A stretch of DNA of 64,000 bases, taken from NCBI GenBank assembly GCA_021414245.1, contig JAIOOU010000003.1, forward strand, positions 1-64,000, read 5' to 3'. Source of the stretch: Chloroflexota bacterium. Its GTDB lineage: Bacteria; Chloroflexota; Anaerolineae; Anaerolineales; Villigracilaceae. A program made the position numbers and the translations under genes. Below are positions 26,486 to 34,061 of the stretch, in pieces (the stretch's first letter is position 1; every line of letters begins with the position of its first letter). The notes under the pieces are model-generated. The model did not search any database. It was not told the DNA's origin and was given only the letters and a program-made list of their open reading frames with translations.

Positions 26486-27571
26486 TTATTTGGGGCCGAT
26501 ATAAGTACAATCACATTTGCAGGCGTTTTTGTTCCACTGACAGCTGTAATCCACGGGCTGGTTGAGAATACAAGCGCCGATCTGCAGTGTGGTGGCGGTA
26601 CAAGCCTGGGGTGAGCTCGGTGGAATCAAGCTGTCGCACAAGCCGGGCTCATCGCCTTTGGGTTGGAAACCAACTGCCATGCGGCAGGAGTTATCGATCT
26701 CCGCAACCTCTTTGGTAGGATAATAATATTCAAGAGCTTTATCTGCGGCGCCGGCCTGTTCATGAGTGAAGTGATCGCTGAGGTCGAACAATGCAGGATC
26801 GATGAGTGAATGTCCGGCCCACATGTTGATCAAGTATTTTTCCGGGTTGCCAAGGACCGAACGTTTGACTGAAAATTCAACCGTGTTTGGGTCGTTTGGC
26901 GAAATACGCACCCAGGCGGAATCCGGATCATTTCCCTTGCCCTGATCGAAGACCAGGGTTTCAAACCCGTCGCTTTTGACCGAGGTATCCTTGTCGGTTA
27001 ACATCGCAAGTTCCAGCCCGACATCATCATTGGTATCTTCATAGACCTGGACACCATTTACGGTCCAGTCTGTGGATGCGGGAGCGGAGGCGATTACCAG
27101 CCAGTCGCCTTTGCCGTCCACAATGTTTCCAGGCTGGGCGATATCGAGTTCAAGAGCATACTTTCCGCTCAAGGCGTTGTTCGCATCCACTCCGTGGAGG
27201 GTCATTGTTCCATAGATCCAGGTGTCGTCCTGGAAGACGAGGGTGTCCACGATGTCGAGCTCGGGGAAGTAGACATCCATGGCAGTTGAATTGAAAGGGC
27301 GTTCAAAGCGCTCAAAGGTGAAACGATCCCCGCCGGCTGAGGTCTTTTTCGCGGCTGTTGTGGAGGAATCATAGTCACCGGCATGGCTGCTTCTCTCAGC
27401 GGGCAAACTGATAGGCAGGGTTTGATGCTGGATTGACTCTGACGGTGCAGGCGCGGATGTGGCGTCTGTGGCGGGGGCCTCGGTGGAACTTCCACCGGGA
27501 GCGCCGCAGGCCAGGATCAAAACAATGAGCATGGACATGGCAAGTGCAGTTCGAACCTTTGTTGATTTCAT
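26486..27571 (-). CDS. Predicted lipoprotein of unknown function
   Basis: 361-aa predicted lipoprotein. The ATG at 27571 is chosen because TTAGGAGAG precedes it and it gives a signal peptide with lipobox LILA-Cys22; a longer in-frame start at 27613 would bury the signal. A short Ala/Thr/Ser linker follows. The rest is a soluble, probably beta-rich region with many Asp and Trp residues (GDWLVIASAP, DSAWVRISP) and a Cys-rich C-terminus (six Cys in the last ~60 residues, ending CKCDCTY), which suggests disulfides. No family recognised. Convergent with htpG and downstream of etfA on the same strand. Confidence 0.75.
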   Translation of the reverse strand: MKSTKVRTALAMSMLIVLILACGAPGGSSTEAPATDATSAPAPSESIQHQTLPISLPAERSSHAGDYDSSTTAAKKTSAGGDRFTFERFERPFNSTAMDVYFPELDIVDTLVFQDDTWIYGTMTLHGVDANNALSGKYALELDIAQPGNIVDGKGDWLVIASAPASTDWTVNGVQVYEDTNDDVGLELAMLTDKDTSVKSDGFETLVFDQGKGNDPDSAWVRISPNDPNTVEFSVKRSVLGNPEKYLINMWAGHSLIDPALFDLSDHFTHEQAGAADKALEYYYPTKEVAEIDNSCRMAVGFQPKGDEPGLCDSLIPPSSPQACTATTLQIGACILNQPVDYSCQWNKNACKCDCTYIGPK

Positions 27572-27683
27572 AATCTCTCCTAAAATAAATTTATGTAGAC
27601 TGATTCTATGCAATTCCGATAAAACGATAATTGAACAAAGGTACTAATTGTGTGAATTAGTACCTTTGTCCGGAAAAGCCGTG

Positions 27684-28697
27684 TTATTTTCCCAATTTCT
27701 TTTTTAATGCTTCGGTCAGGGCCGGGACCACCTGGAACAGATCGCCCACCACGCCGTAGCGCGCGGCTTTGAAGATCGGTGCGTCGGCATCCTTATTGAT
27801 GGCCACAATGACTTTGGCGTTTCTCATACCGACCAAATGCTGGATTGCGCCCGAGATGCCGCAGGCGATATATAGATCAGGGGAGACAACCTTGCCCGTC
27901 TGCCCGACCTGATGGGAGTAGGGGATGTAACCGCCGTCCACAGCGGCGCGCGAGGCGCCGACTGCGCCTCCGAGCAATTGCGCCAGCTCTGTGACCAATG
28001 CGAAACCCTGCTGGGCACGCCAGATCTCAGCCTGCTTTTCATCCATGCCGGCCGGAGGGGTTAAGGACGGGTTGTTTGAAACCCCACGACCACCGGAGAC
28101 GATGATACCGGCATCGCCCAGGTTGACCGCGCTTTCGGAAGCCGAGTAGCCTTCCACGCTGGATTTTCCTTCGCCTTTTGCTTCAACTTTTGTGATGCTG
28201 CCGCTCTTGCTCGCTTCACGATTCGGTTTCGGGAAGGCTCGTCCACGAATGGTGACCATGACCGGCCTGCCGGAACAAACCGTCTTTTCCAGGAGCTTGC
28301 CTTCGTAAATGGGACGGGTCGCAACAAATGAATCGCCGTTCGCTTCCAGACCTGATACATCGGTCAGCACGCCTGTGTTCAAGTCCATGGCAGACATGGC
28401 TGCCATTTCACGCGTGCGCGCTGTCGTCGGAAACAGGATCAGGCCCGGGTTTTGGGAAGAAGCGAGCGCGGAGAGAGTCGAGGCATACGTCTCAGCGCGG
28501 TAATCTTTCAGTGAGGCATCATCCGCAACGAGAACTTCATCCGCGCCAAATTCCAAAGCAGTTTTGGCCACATCACCGGCTTTGGGTCCAAAGACAAGTG
28601 CAACTGCCGATCCGAAACTTTTTGCAAGGCCAAGTGCCTCCCAGGAGGCGGGCTGCACTTCACCGTTGAAATGGTCGATATAAACAAAGGTCTTCAT
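27684..28697 (-). CDS. etfA: Electron transfer flavoprotein, alpha subunit
   Basis: 337-aa FAD-binding subunit of the ETF heterodimer, which passes electrons from acyl-CoA and related dehydrogenases to the quinone pool or takes part in bifurcation. The C-terminal FAD domain is evident: [45 protein letters not shown] split over about 245-285, and [11 protein letters not shown] near the end. The ATG overlaps the etfB stop by 4 nt, so translation is coupled. No ETF-dependent dehydrogenase or ETF:quinone oxidoreductase lies in the window. Confidence 0.95.
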   Translation of the reverse strand: MKTFVYIDHFNGEVQPASWEALGLAKSFGSAVALVFGPKAGDVAKTALEFGADEVLVADDASLKDYRAETYASTLSALASSQNPGLILFPTTARTREMAAMSAMDLNTGVLTDVSGLEANGDSFVATRPIYEGKLLEKTVCSGRPVMVTIRGRAFPKPNREASKSGSITKVEAKGEGKSSVEGYSASESAVNLGDAGIIVSGGRGVSNNPSLTPPAGMDEKQAEIWRAQQGFALVTELAQLLGGAVGASRAAVDGGYIPYSHQVGQTGKVVSPDLYIACGISGAIQHLVGMRNAKVIVAINKDADAPIFKAARYGVVGDLFQVVPALTEALKKKLGK

Positions 28698-29464
28698 AGC
28701 ACCTTCTCCGCAAGGATCTTCCCTGCAAGTTTTTCGGCGATCTCGGCCGGGCTGTCGCCCGTGATCATTTCAACGGCTGTTTCGCGGCTTGGCGGATTGG
28801 TCAATTCGCTGCGTGTGATGATGGGTGCGGGCGCGCTCGCGCCGATATCGCTTAACGACCAGACGGGAATGGCTGCTTTTGAGGCCTTACGGATGCCCAT
28901 AAACGACGGGTAACGCGGTTCTCCAATGCTTTGCACGACGCTGAGCACGGCGGGCAGATTCGCCTTGACGGATTGCCTGCCCTCTTCGATTACCCGTTCC
29001 ACTTGCACGCTTCCACCGTTGACCTTGATGCTGCCAGCCAGGCCAAGCATCGGCCACCCGAGGACACGGGCGGTCTGTGCGGGGGTGAGGCCAGCGCCAT
29101 TGTCGAGAGTCTGGCGGCCAAAAATGATCATGTCCGCGCCGGCTTTTTGAATGGCTGCGGCCAGTATGCGTGCGGCGCCGGCGGTATCCAGATTCTCCAG
29201 AGCCGCATCCGAGACGAGGATGGCTTCATCCGCACCCATGGCGAGTGCATGTTTGAGCGCTTCCTTCGCGGACTCAGGTCCCACGCACAATGCGGTGACT
29301 GTGCTGCCGCTAATGGCTTCCTTTTGCTGAAGCGCACCTTCGACGGCGTACTCGTCGAACGGGTTGATGACCAGCGGCGCGTCCCCCCACGATACCTGCC
29401 CGCCCTCGGCCTTGACCTTTGCCTCCGAGTCGGGTACCTGCTTGATGCATGCGATGATTTTCAA
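28694..29464 (-). CDS. etfB: Electron transfer flavoprotein, beta subunit
   Basis: 256-aa AMP-binding partner of EtfA. The N-terminus MKIIACIKQVPDSEAKV, the INPFDEYAVEGAL segment (about 35-47) and LCVGPESAKEALKHALAMGADEAI are typical of EtfB. The partner-recognition loop near the C-terminus (PRYPSFMGIRKASK) is conserved. First gene of etfBA. The Shine-Dalgarno is weak. Without structure it cannot be decided whether this ETF is bifurcating. Confidence 0.95.
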   Translation of the reverse strand: MKIIACIKQVPDSEAKVKAEGGQVSWGDAPLVINPFDEYAVEGALQQKEAISGSTVTALCVGPESAKEALKHALAMGADEAILVSDAALENLDTAGAARILAAAIQKAGADMIIFGRQTLDNGAGLTPAQTARVLGWPMLGLAGSIKVNGGSVQVERVIEEGRQSVKANLPAVLSVVQSIGEPRYPSFMGIRKASKAAIPVWSLSDIGASAPAPIITRSELTNPPSRETAVEMITGDSPAEIAEKLAGKILAEKVL

Positions 29465-29521
29465 GACTTAATCTCCATTCTGGTTTGATTTATTCTTTTC
29501 CCAAAAAATATCTGCGGCATG

Positions 29522-31120
29522 TTATTTGCAGCTCAGCCCCTGAAGATTGATTGTGAGGGCTGTTTCGTGCTTCACGTCGACCGCAATTATATCTGCACAA
29601 GCTGCATCCGGGACCAATCCATTTTTTGTATACCAGCCCAGGTTTTTTGCCCCGGGAGAATTGATGCTGATTTTGTATTTGCCCACGGTCAGCAGGGTGG
29701 AAAAGGTCCCATCGGATGAAACCGGTATCCCCGGCAGGCACTGGTTGGATTGAATGCCGCAAAATGTAACCATGAGATCGTTGAATTTTTGCGTGCTGTC
29801 TGATGCGACGAGCAACCCGGTGGCGATTATGGAAACTCCCGATGTGGATGATTCCATGACGGATGGGGTCGTGAGAGCAGGAGAGTCAGCGGCAGCAGGT
29901 GCCGGGCAAGAAGAGGGTCTTAAATCAACAGTAAAGTTAATTTCCTTATCATCAACCAGAATGGAATCTGAACAGGTCCCATCAGGAACCAATCCGTTTT
30001 TGGCGTACCATCCAATTCCCTCACCATCTTTCGAATGGTTGACGCTTATTCTGTAGATACCCGGGTCCAGATAGGTTAAAAATGTGCCCTGATTGGAGAT
30101 CGGGACCCCCGGCAGGCATTCTGCAATCTTTGAGTTGCAAAAGCTGAGAATATAATCACTGTATTTCTGGTTTGAATTGGCCAAAGTCACCATTCCATGT
30201 ATGGCTATCATCCCGGCGGGTATTGGAGTTGGTGTCGGAGTTACATACGTTTCCTGATACCCGGTAAACAGCTTGTAAAAATCATTTTTACTGATACCGA
30301 ATGCTTCTTTGAATGATTGGTCAACCGATTTTCCAGAGCTTATATTTTCACAAACGTTGCGCAGGGAGAGTTCCCCGGAAGGCGCCAGGGATACCAGTTT
30401 GATGGTGGCCAGGAGCGCAATATCGTCAAGTCGACCTGAAGATCCGCGTTCGTATGAAGCAAGCTTGTCTGTGCTCGTGCCGGCAAGTGCCACCGAAATC
30501 AATTGCCTGTAATCATTTTCTGTGACATAGCCGCCCTGTTTCAGGGAATTAATGGAAATATATTGGGCGATTCCCTCGTTGAGCCAATTTCCCAGCGGTT
30601 GATCATGGATTGTCAGGCAGCCAAGTGAACTTTGCCAGGCATGAACATATTCATGCGCGCCGGCATTTACATGATTATCTGTGTTATCCCAATAACTTGA
30701 GCTTCCAATATTCCAGCTTGAATGCTTGACATCAAAGAATGGACGCGGTCCCGATTCCGCAAGGCCGGTACAACAGGAACCGTCGTTGCCATTTCCGGTG
30801 GCGACGATTTTTACCATAAATTGTGGCATGCTGGGATTGATGTCACCGCCCAGGAAGTCACGTAAATAAGCGCGGGCCAAATCTATCCCGGTTTTTATCT
30901 CTGCTTCATCGTTGCCTGGAACGTCAGAAGCGATATCGAAAAAAAACGAGCCTGGTTCAAAAGTCGCAGTCGGTGTGATTGTGGGTGAAAATGTCAATGC
31001 GGGTTGAAGCGTGGCGGTTCCTGTCGCTGTTGGAATAGCCTCTGAAGACTGACCAGCCGTCGCCATGCCGGGTGCACAGCTTGATAGCAGGGTCGCACAA
31101 AGGAAGAGGATGCGCTTCAT
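29522..31120 (-). CDS. Lipoprotein metallopeptidase-like protein with duplicated C-terminal domain
   Basis: 532-aa predicted lipoprotein (lipobox LSS-Cys15, Thr/Pro linker to about residue 55). A gluzincin-type zinc site is visible: HEYVH at 156-160 with the downstream ligand Glu182 in NWLNEGIAQY. A GKS ... AFGISKNDFY block (about 285-305) is shared with the next upstream gene, showing common ancestry. After a TPTPTPIP linker come two tandem copies of a ~105-residue module (about 318-422 and 430-532), each with a CLPG-[VI]-P motif and a GWY-x-KNGLVPD motif. The start at 31120 lies 4 nt after the preceding stop, so the pair is probably an operon. Likely a surface protease; substrate unknown. 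Confidence 0.75.
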   Translation of the reverse strand: MKRILFLCATLLSSCAPGMATAGQSSEAIPTATGTATLQPALTFSPTITPTATFEPGSFFFDIASDVPGNDEAEIKTGIDLARAYLRDFLGGDINPSMPQFMVKIVATGNGNDGSCCTGLAESGPRPFFDVKHSSWNIGSSSYWDNTDNHVNAGAHEYVHAWQSSLGCLTIHDQPLGNWLNEGIAQYISINSLKQGGYVTENDYRQLISVALAGTSTDKLASYERGSSGRLDDIALLATIKLVSLAPSGELSLRNVCENISSGKSVDQSFKEAFGISKNDFYKLFTGYQETYVTPTPTPIPAGMIAIHGMVTLANSNQKYSDYILSFCNSKIAECLPGVPISNQGTFLTYLDPGIYRISVNHSKDGEGIGWYAKNGLVPDGTCSDSILVDDKEINFTVDLRPSSCPAPAAADSPALTTPSVMESSTSGVSIIATGLLVASDSTQKFNDLMVTFCGIQSNQCLPGIPVSSDGTFSTLLTVGKYKISINSPGAKNLGWYTKNGLVPDAACADIIAVDVKHETALTINLQGLSCK

Positions 31121-31124
31121 TGAT

Positions 31125-32708
31125 TTATCTTGCCCAATTATAGATAGCCGAGGCAAAGCTTCCATTTTTCAGAGTGATATTCACAGAGTAGTCATTGCTT
31201 GGCGCGGACGGGGGAATGATGACATAAAGAATATTTCCATCTGCCGCCAGCAGGAAATTCTTTGGATGGTCAACGAGCTTGTTCAATTCAGACCCGGCAG
31301 TTGGCAGGTCAATTCCAGTTATCTCAAAACCGTACACGATTTCCCGATCTTGCAGGCTGGTAGGGAGTGACTCCTTAGCCAACCTGCCAAGGCAATGAAT
31401 TAACAAGCCATTATTATTGGATGATTCTTTTACGCAACCCTCTCCGATTCTAGTGGAATTGTCCGGAGTGGGAGTAAAAGTTGGTCCGGCTGTGGGTGTG
31501 GGCGGCACGGGAACATAAAAATCCACCGTGAGTTGTTTGTCGCCAGGAAACGTAAAATTAACTTCGCAATTCCCCTGTGTCTGTTCAGAAACTGACACGA
31601 GAAGTAGAAGCTGATCCTGCGATCCCCCCGTACCCGTTCCTGTAATTTCACAGTTTGATTTTATTTTCCAATCATCATACGAAGTAATAATGGAAGGAAT
31701 ACGGAATACATAATCTTTATTGGGTTTTCGGCCGAGACACTTAACACGACTATCTGACTGCTTGAGACACAGGCTGGTATCCATAACGATTTCCTGTCTG
31801 TTCCGCATCCCTTCAAATTTGGTATAGAAATCCGCAACAGATAATCCGAATGCGGAAGTAAAAGCATCACGCCACGACTTTCCCGATCCAATTTCTGTGT
31901 AGTATTGAATGAGCGATTTTTCGCCTTGCGGGGCGATTTGAATCAGATAATCAACGGCCCAGGGAGCAAGCGACCAGAATTTTGGCTGGCCCGAGAAATT
32001 TCCACCCTCAGTTTCTTTCAAGAGTGCGCCATCTTTTGCGTCCTCCTTCCACCAACCAATCGCGTTGGTTTGATAAGAACAGCCGTTTAATCCATCCGCC
32101 CTTTGGAAGCCCATCACTTCCGCTGATCCTTCCCTAAGCCATTCCGGTCCGAAATCAACTTGCGGTCCACTTACTCCATGAAGGACAAGCCTGCTTTGGA
32201 CGGTGTGGAACATTTCATGAGCGACATTTTTTGCCTTGTAACAAAGATTTCGGGAATCTTTCCATTCGGGGGTTCCGGAGCTAACCACAATGATATCTTT
32301 TGCGGCAAAATTGCCCCCGCCTCCATTGACCCAATCCTGAACGAACTTGGATTTGCTATATGTGGGGACATCATAGCGTATTGCCGGGTAGATTAGATCG
32401 ATGTATTGTTTAATGTCTGAGAAGGTGTATATTGTAAGTGTGCCAAGATCGGTATATTGTGAATAATAGGCGTAGGCTGTTTGGGCAACCTGCTCCTGTA
32501 ACAATCTTCCATTAATTGGCACATCGTCTTGGTATACATATGTAATGGGTAAAGGTGTTGTGGTGGGGACCGAAGTCGAGGTCGGCTTGGGTGTTGCAGA
32601 CGGAATTACGGTTGATGTTTGCGAGGGAGTGATGGTTGGCAAAGGTGTCGCATTTGCGCAGCTTGTCAGTAGTAAAGATATAAGCAGGATCAGGCTGAAA
32701 TGTTTCAT
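31125..32708 (-). CDS. Lipoprotein metallopeptidase-like protein
   Basis: 527-aa predicted lipoprotein. TTGGAG lies 5 nt before the ATG at 32708; a GTG two codons upstream is less likely. Lipobox LTS-Cys17 and a Thr/Pro/Ser linker (about 20-55) precede a catalytic domain with HEMFH (164-168) and Glu193 in EWLREGSAE, the HExxH plus downstream Glu arrangement of gluzincins (M1/MA-like). The SGKSWRDAFTSAFGL-type block matches the downstream paralogue. The C-terminal third is a beta-rich region with Cys pairs and another TP-rich linker. A mature surface peptidase is inferred; no propeptide or substrate clue is seen. Confidence 0.75.
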   Translation of the reverse strand: MKHFSLILLISLLLTSCANATPLPTITPSQTSTVIPSATPKPTSTSVPTTTPLPITYVYQDDVPINGRLLQEQVAQTAYAYYSQYTDLGTLTIYTFSDIKQYIDLIYPAIRYDVPTYSKSKFVQDWVNGGGGNFAAKDIIVVSSGTPEWKDSRNLCYKAKNVAHEMFHTVQSRLVLHGVSGPQVDFGPEWLREGSAEVMGFQRADGLNGCSYQTNAIGWWKEDAKDGALLKETEGGNFSGQPKFWSLAPWAVDYLIQIAPQGEKSLIQYYTEIGSGKSWRDAFTSAFGLSVADFYTKFEGMRNRQEIVMDTSLCLKQSDSRVKCLGRKPNKDYVFRIPSIITSYDDWKIKSNCEITGTGTGGSQDQLLLLVSVSEQTQGNCEVNFTFPGDKQLTVDFYVPVPPTPTAGPTFTPTPDNSTRIGEGCVKESSNNNGLLIHCLGRLAKESLPTSLQDREIVYGFEITGIDLPTAGSELNKLVDHPKNFLLAADGNILYVIIPPSAPSNDYSVNITLKNGSFASAIYNWAR

Positions 32709-32719
32709 TTCCACTCCAA

Positions 32720-33010
32720 CTATTTTGCCGCAAATGTCGTTATTAACAATACGTCCGCAGTTATCACTCCTGCGATTCCGATCAGACTGAAAATCTTCTG
32801 CCCAATTTCCCAGCTTTTTCTGTTTTCCAGACGTTTCAAAAAGAAGTCCTTGAAGGGATAAGGCGTCTTCTCGTTGGTCAGGCTGTTGTGCAAATCTTTA
32901 TAATACTCATCCGTTTTAAACCAAAGCTTGTAGCTGTTCGAGAGGAACATCAAACTGAAGAGCAGGAAGAGAAGCACGAAGCTAAAGGGAGGTTTTTGAA
33001 AGTTGGACAT
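32720..33010 (-). CDS. Small two-TM membrane protein
   Basis: 96-aa protein that I do not recognise, with hydrophobic segments at about residues 9-27 and 72-93 joined by a charged, Lys-rich loop containing a KDLHNSL patch. It precedes the lipoprotein metallopeptidase genes with an 11-nt gap, so it is probably part of the same transcript. The Shine-Dalgarno is poor. A holin-like, anchoring or processing role could be imagined, but nothing in the sequence supports a specific one. Confidence 0.6.
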   Translation of the reverse strand: MSNFQKPPFSFVLLFLLFSLMFLSNSYKLWFKTDEYYKDLHNSLTNEKTPYPFKDFFLKRLENRKSWEIGQKIFSLIGIAGVITADVLLITTFAAK

Positions 33011-33063
33011 GAGGTGACCGCCACGCAGGAAAACCTTTGTGGCTTTTATGTTGGATTTATTTT

Positions 33064-33354
33064 TTATCGAAAACTTGTAAAGCTGATCAGTTTTCCCGTC
33101 CTTAGGTCCAGCTCACAGGCGTGGCTGTTCAGTGTGTAGGCGGAGAAGGTGTCGCCATCTTCATTCAGTTTCACCCTGGTGAAAAAAGTGTTCGGATCCG
33201 GTTTTTCCGCCCTCCAAATGATCTTGCCGTCCTGGCCGACCAAATATAGATTGGTTTCATTGCGCGGAAACCCGTGGGAATTTTCCAGTACGATGGTGCC
33301 GGCGTTCACCTGGATCGTTTTGTCAATTGTCGTGTAGAGAGGGGCAACACTCAT
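33064..33354 (-). CDS. Small soluble beta-strand protein, PQQ-repeat-like
   Basis: 96-aa protein. The ATG at 33354 is chosen because ACAGGAAAAA lies upstream and the longer frame would run through a terminator and promoter. The pattern (VENSHGFPRNETNLYLVGQDGKIIW in pieces, then FSAYTLNSHACELDLRTGKLI) resembles a widespread family of short proteins built from two PQQ/WD-like strand repeats, each with a DG-K-x-x-W or TGK turn. The function of that family is not known to me. A TATAAT box on the minus strand (33394-33399) provides its own promoter. It may be the first gene of the metallopeptidase transcript. Confidence 0.65.
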   Translation of the reverse strand: MSVAPLYTTIDKTIQVNAGTIVLENSHGFPRNETNLYLVGQDGKIIWRAEKPDPNTFFTRVKLNEDGDTFSAYTLNSHACELDLRTGKLISFTSFR

Positions 33355-33413
33355 GTATTTTTCCTGTCCTTGCCAATGTGAAAATTTTCCCTCATTATAC
33401 CCGCCGTTAAAAC

Positions 33414-33447
33414 AAAAAGCCCGGCGCATCTTCTTTTGCGTCGGGCT
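33414..33447 (-). terminator. Terminator of the 37-aa gene
   Basis: Stem AGCCCGGCGCA/TGCGTCGGGCT (one mismatch) followed on the minus strand by TTTTTGTTTT. It ends 22 bp after the small gene's stop codon and lies just before the next promoter. Confidence 0.85.
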
Positions 33448-33468
33448 AGGGGATTTGGGGGTCATCCA

Positions 33469-33582
33469 TCATTTGTGCTGGACTCCCATGTTGCTCAGTT
33501 CGTCCGGATTGTACTGGGCGACGAATAGGTCGGCGCCGGCCAGGGCGAACAGGAACAGAACGGCTGCAATGACTGCGAACAT
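33469..33582 (-). CDS. 37-aa single-TM small protein
   Basis: Small gene with good expression signals: AAAGGAG 7 nt before the ATG and a dedicated terminator after the stop. The product is a hydrophobic N-terminal helix (residues 3-20, VIAAVLFLFALAGADLF) with a short polar tail (QYNPDELSNMG). The topology suggests insertion with the tail on one face of the membrane. Small proteins of this kind often tune a membrane partner; none is evident nearby. It is easily missed by automatic annotation because of its length. Confidence 0.65.
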   Translation of the reverse strand: MFAVIAAVLFLFALAGADLFVAQYNPDELSNMGVQHK

Positions 33583-33735
33583 ATGGCAACTCCTTTCTTT
33601 GATATAAAATATAACCACTTTGACGCTGAAAAGATACATCCCCTGACAGTACTGTAATGGGTTTGCTTTTCGGTTTTGCAAAGTTCAAAAATAGACGTTG
33701 TGGCATCCGATTTGTTCCTGACAGGACGGGATGAA

Positions 33736-33763
33736 TTGACAAAACAAGGGTTTGAGATAAAAT
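33736..33763 (+). promoter_or_regulatory. Promoter of tRNA-Leu
   Basis: Perfect TTGACA (33736-33741), 16-bp spacer and TAAAAT (33758-33763); the predicted start is about 14 nt before the mature tRNA. Confidence 0.8.
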
Positions 33764-33783
33764 ACAACCCGCACGAACAACAA

Positions 33784-33867
<84 letters not shown>

Positions 33868-33870
33868 CAA

Positions 33871-33900
33871 AAAATACCCGCAAATATTTGCGGGTATTTT
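33871..33900 (+). terminator. tRNA-Leu terminator
   Basis: Perfect 30-bp palindrome AAAATACCCGCAAAT and its complement, then TTT; it begins 3 nt after the tRNA. Confidence 0.9.
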
Positions 33901-33943
33901 TTAATTTATCCGGTGGTTTTCATGCCAGAAAAGGACGGGGAAA

Positions 33944-33952
33944 TGGTATAAT
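33944..33952 (+). promoter_or_regulatory. Extended -10 promoter of gyrA
   Basis: TGG-TATAAT (hexamer 33947-33952) without a recognisable -35. The predicted leader of about 100 nt contains a terminator-like hairpin. Confidence 0.5.
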
Positions 33953-33986
33953 TGCACTAACAAATGTGGCTTCTTTCATCTAATGC

Positions 33987-34020
33987 AGACACGAAGTTTT
34001 CCCCCATCTTCGTGTCTTTT
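33987..34020 (+). terminator. Terminator-like hairpin in gyrA leader (possible attenuator)
   Basis: Ten-base-pair stem AGACACGAAG/CTTCGTGTCT, loop TTTTCCCCCAT, then TTTT. It lies between the predicted gyrA promoter and its start codon. Confidence 0.55.
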
Positions 34021-34061
34021 TATGCCAATTTACAGCATTTTTCCCTATTTAAGGATACTTT

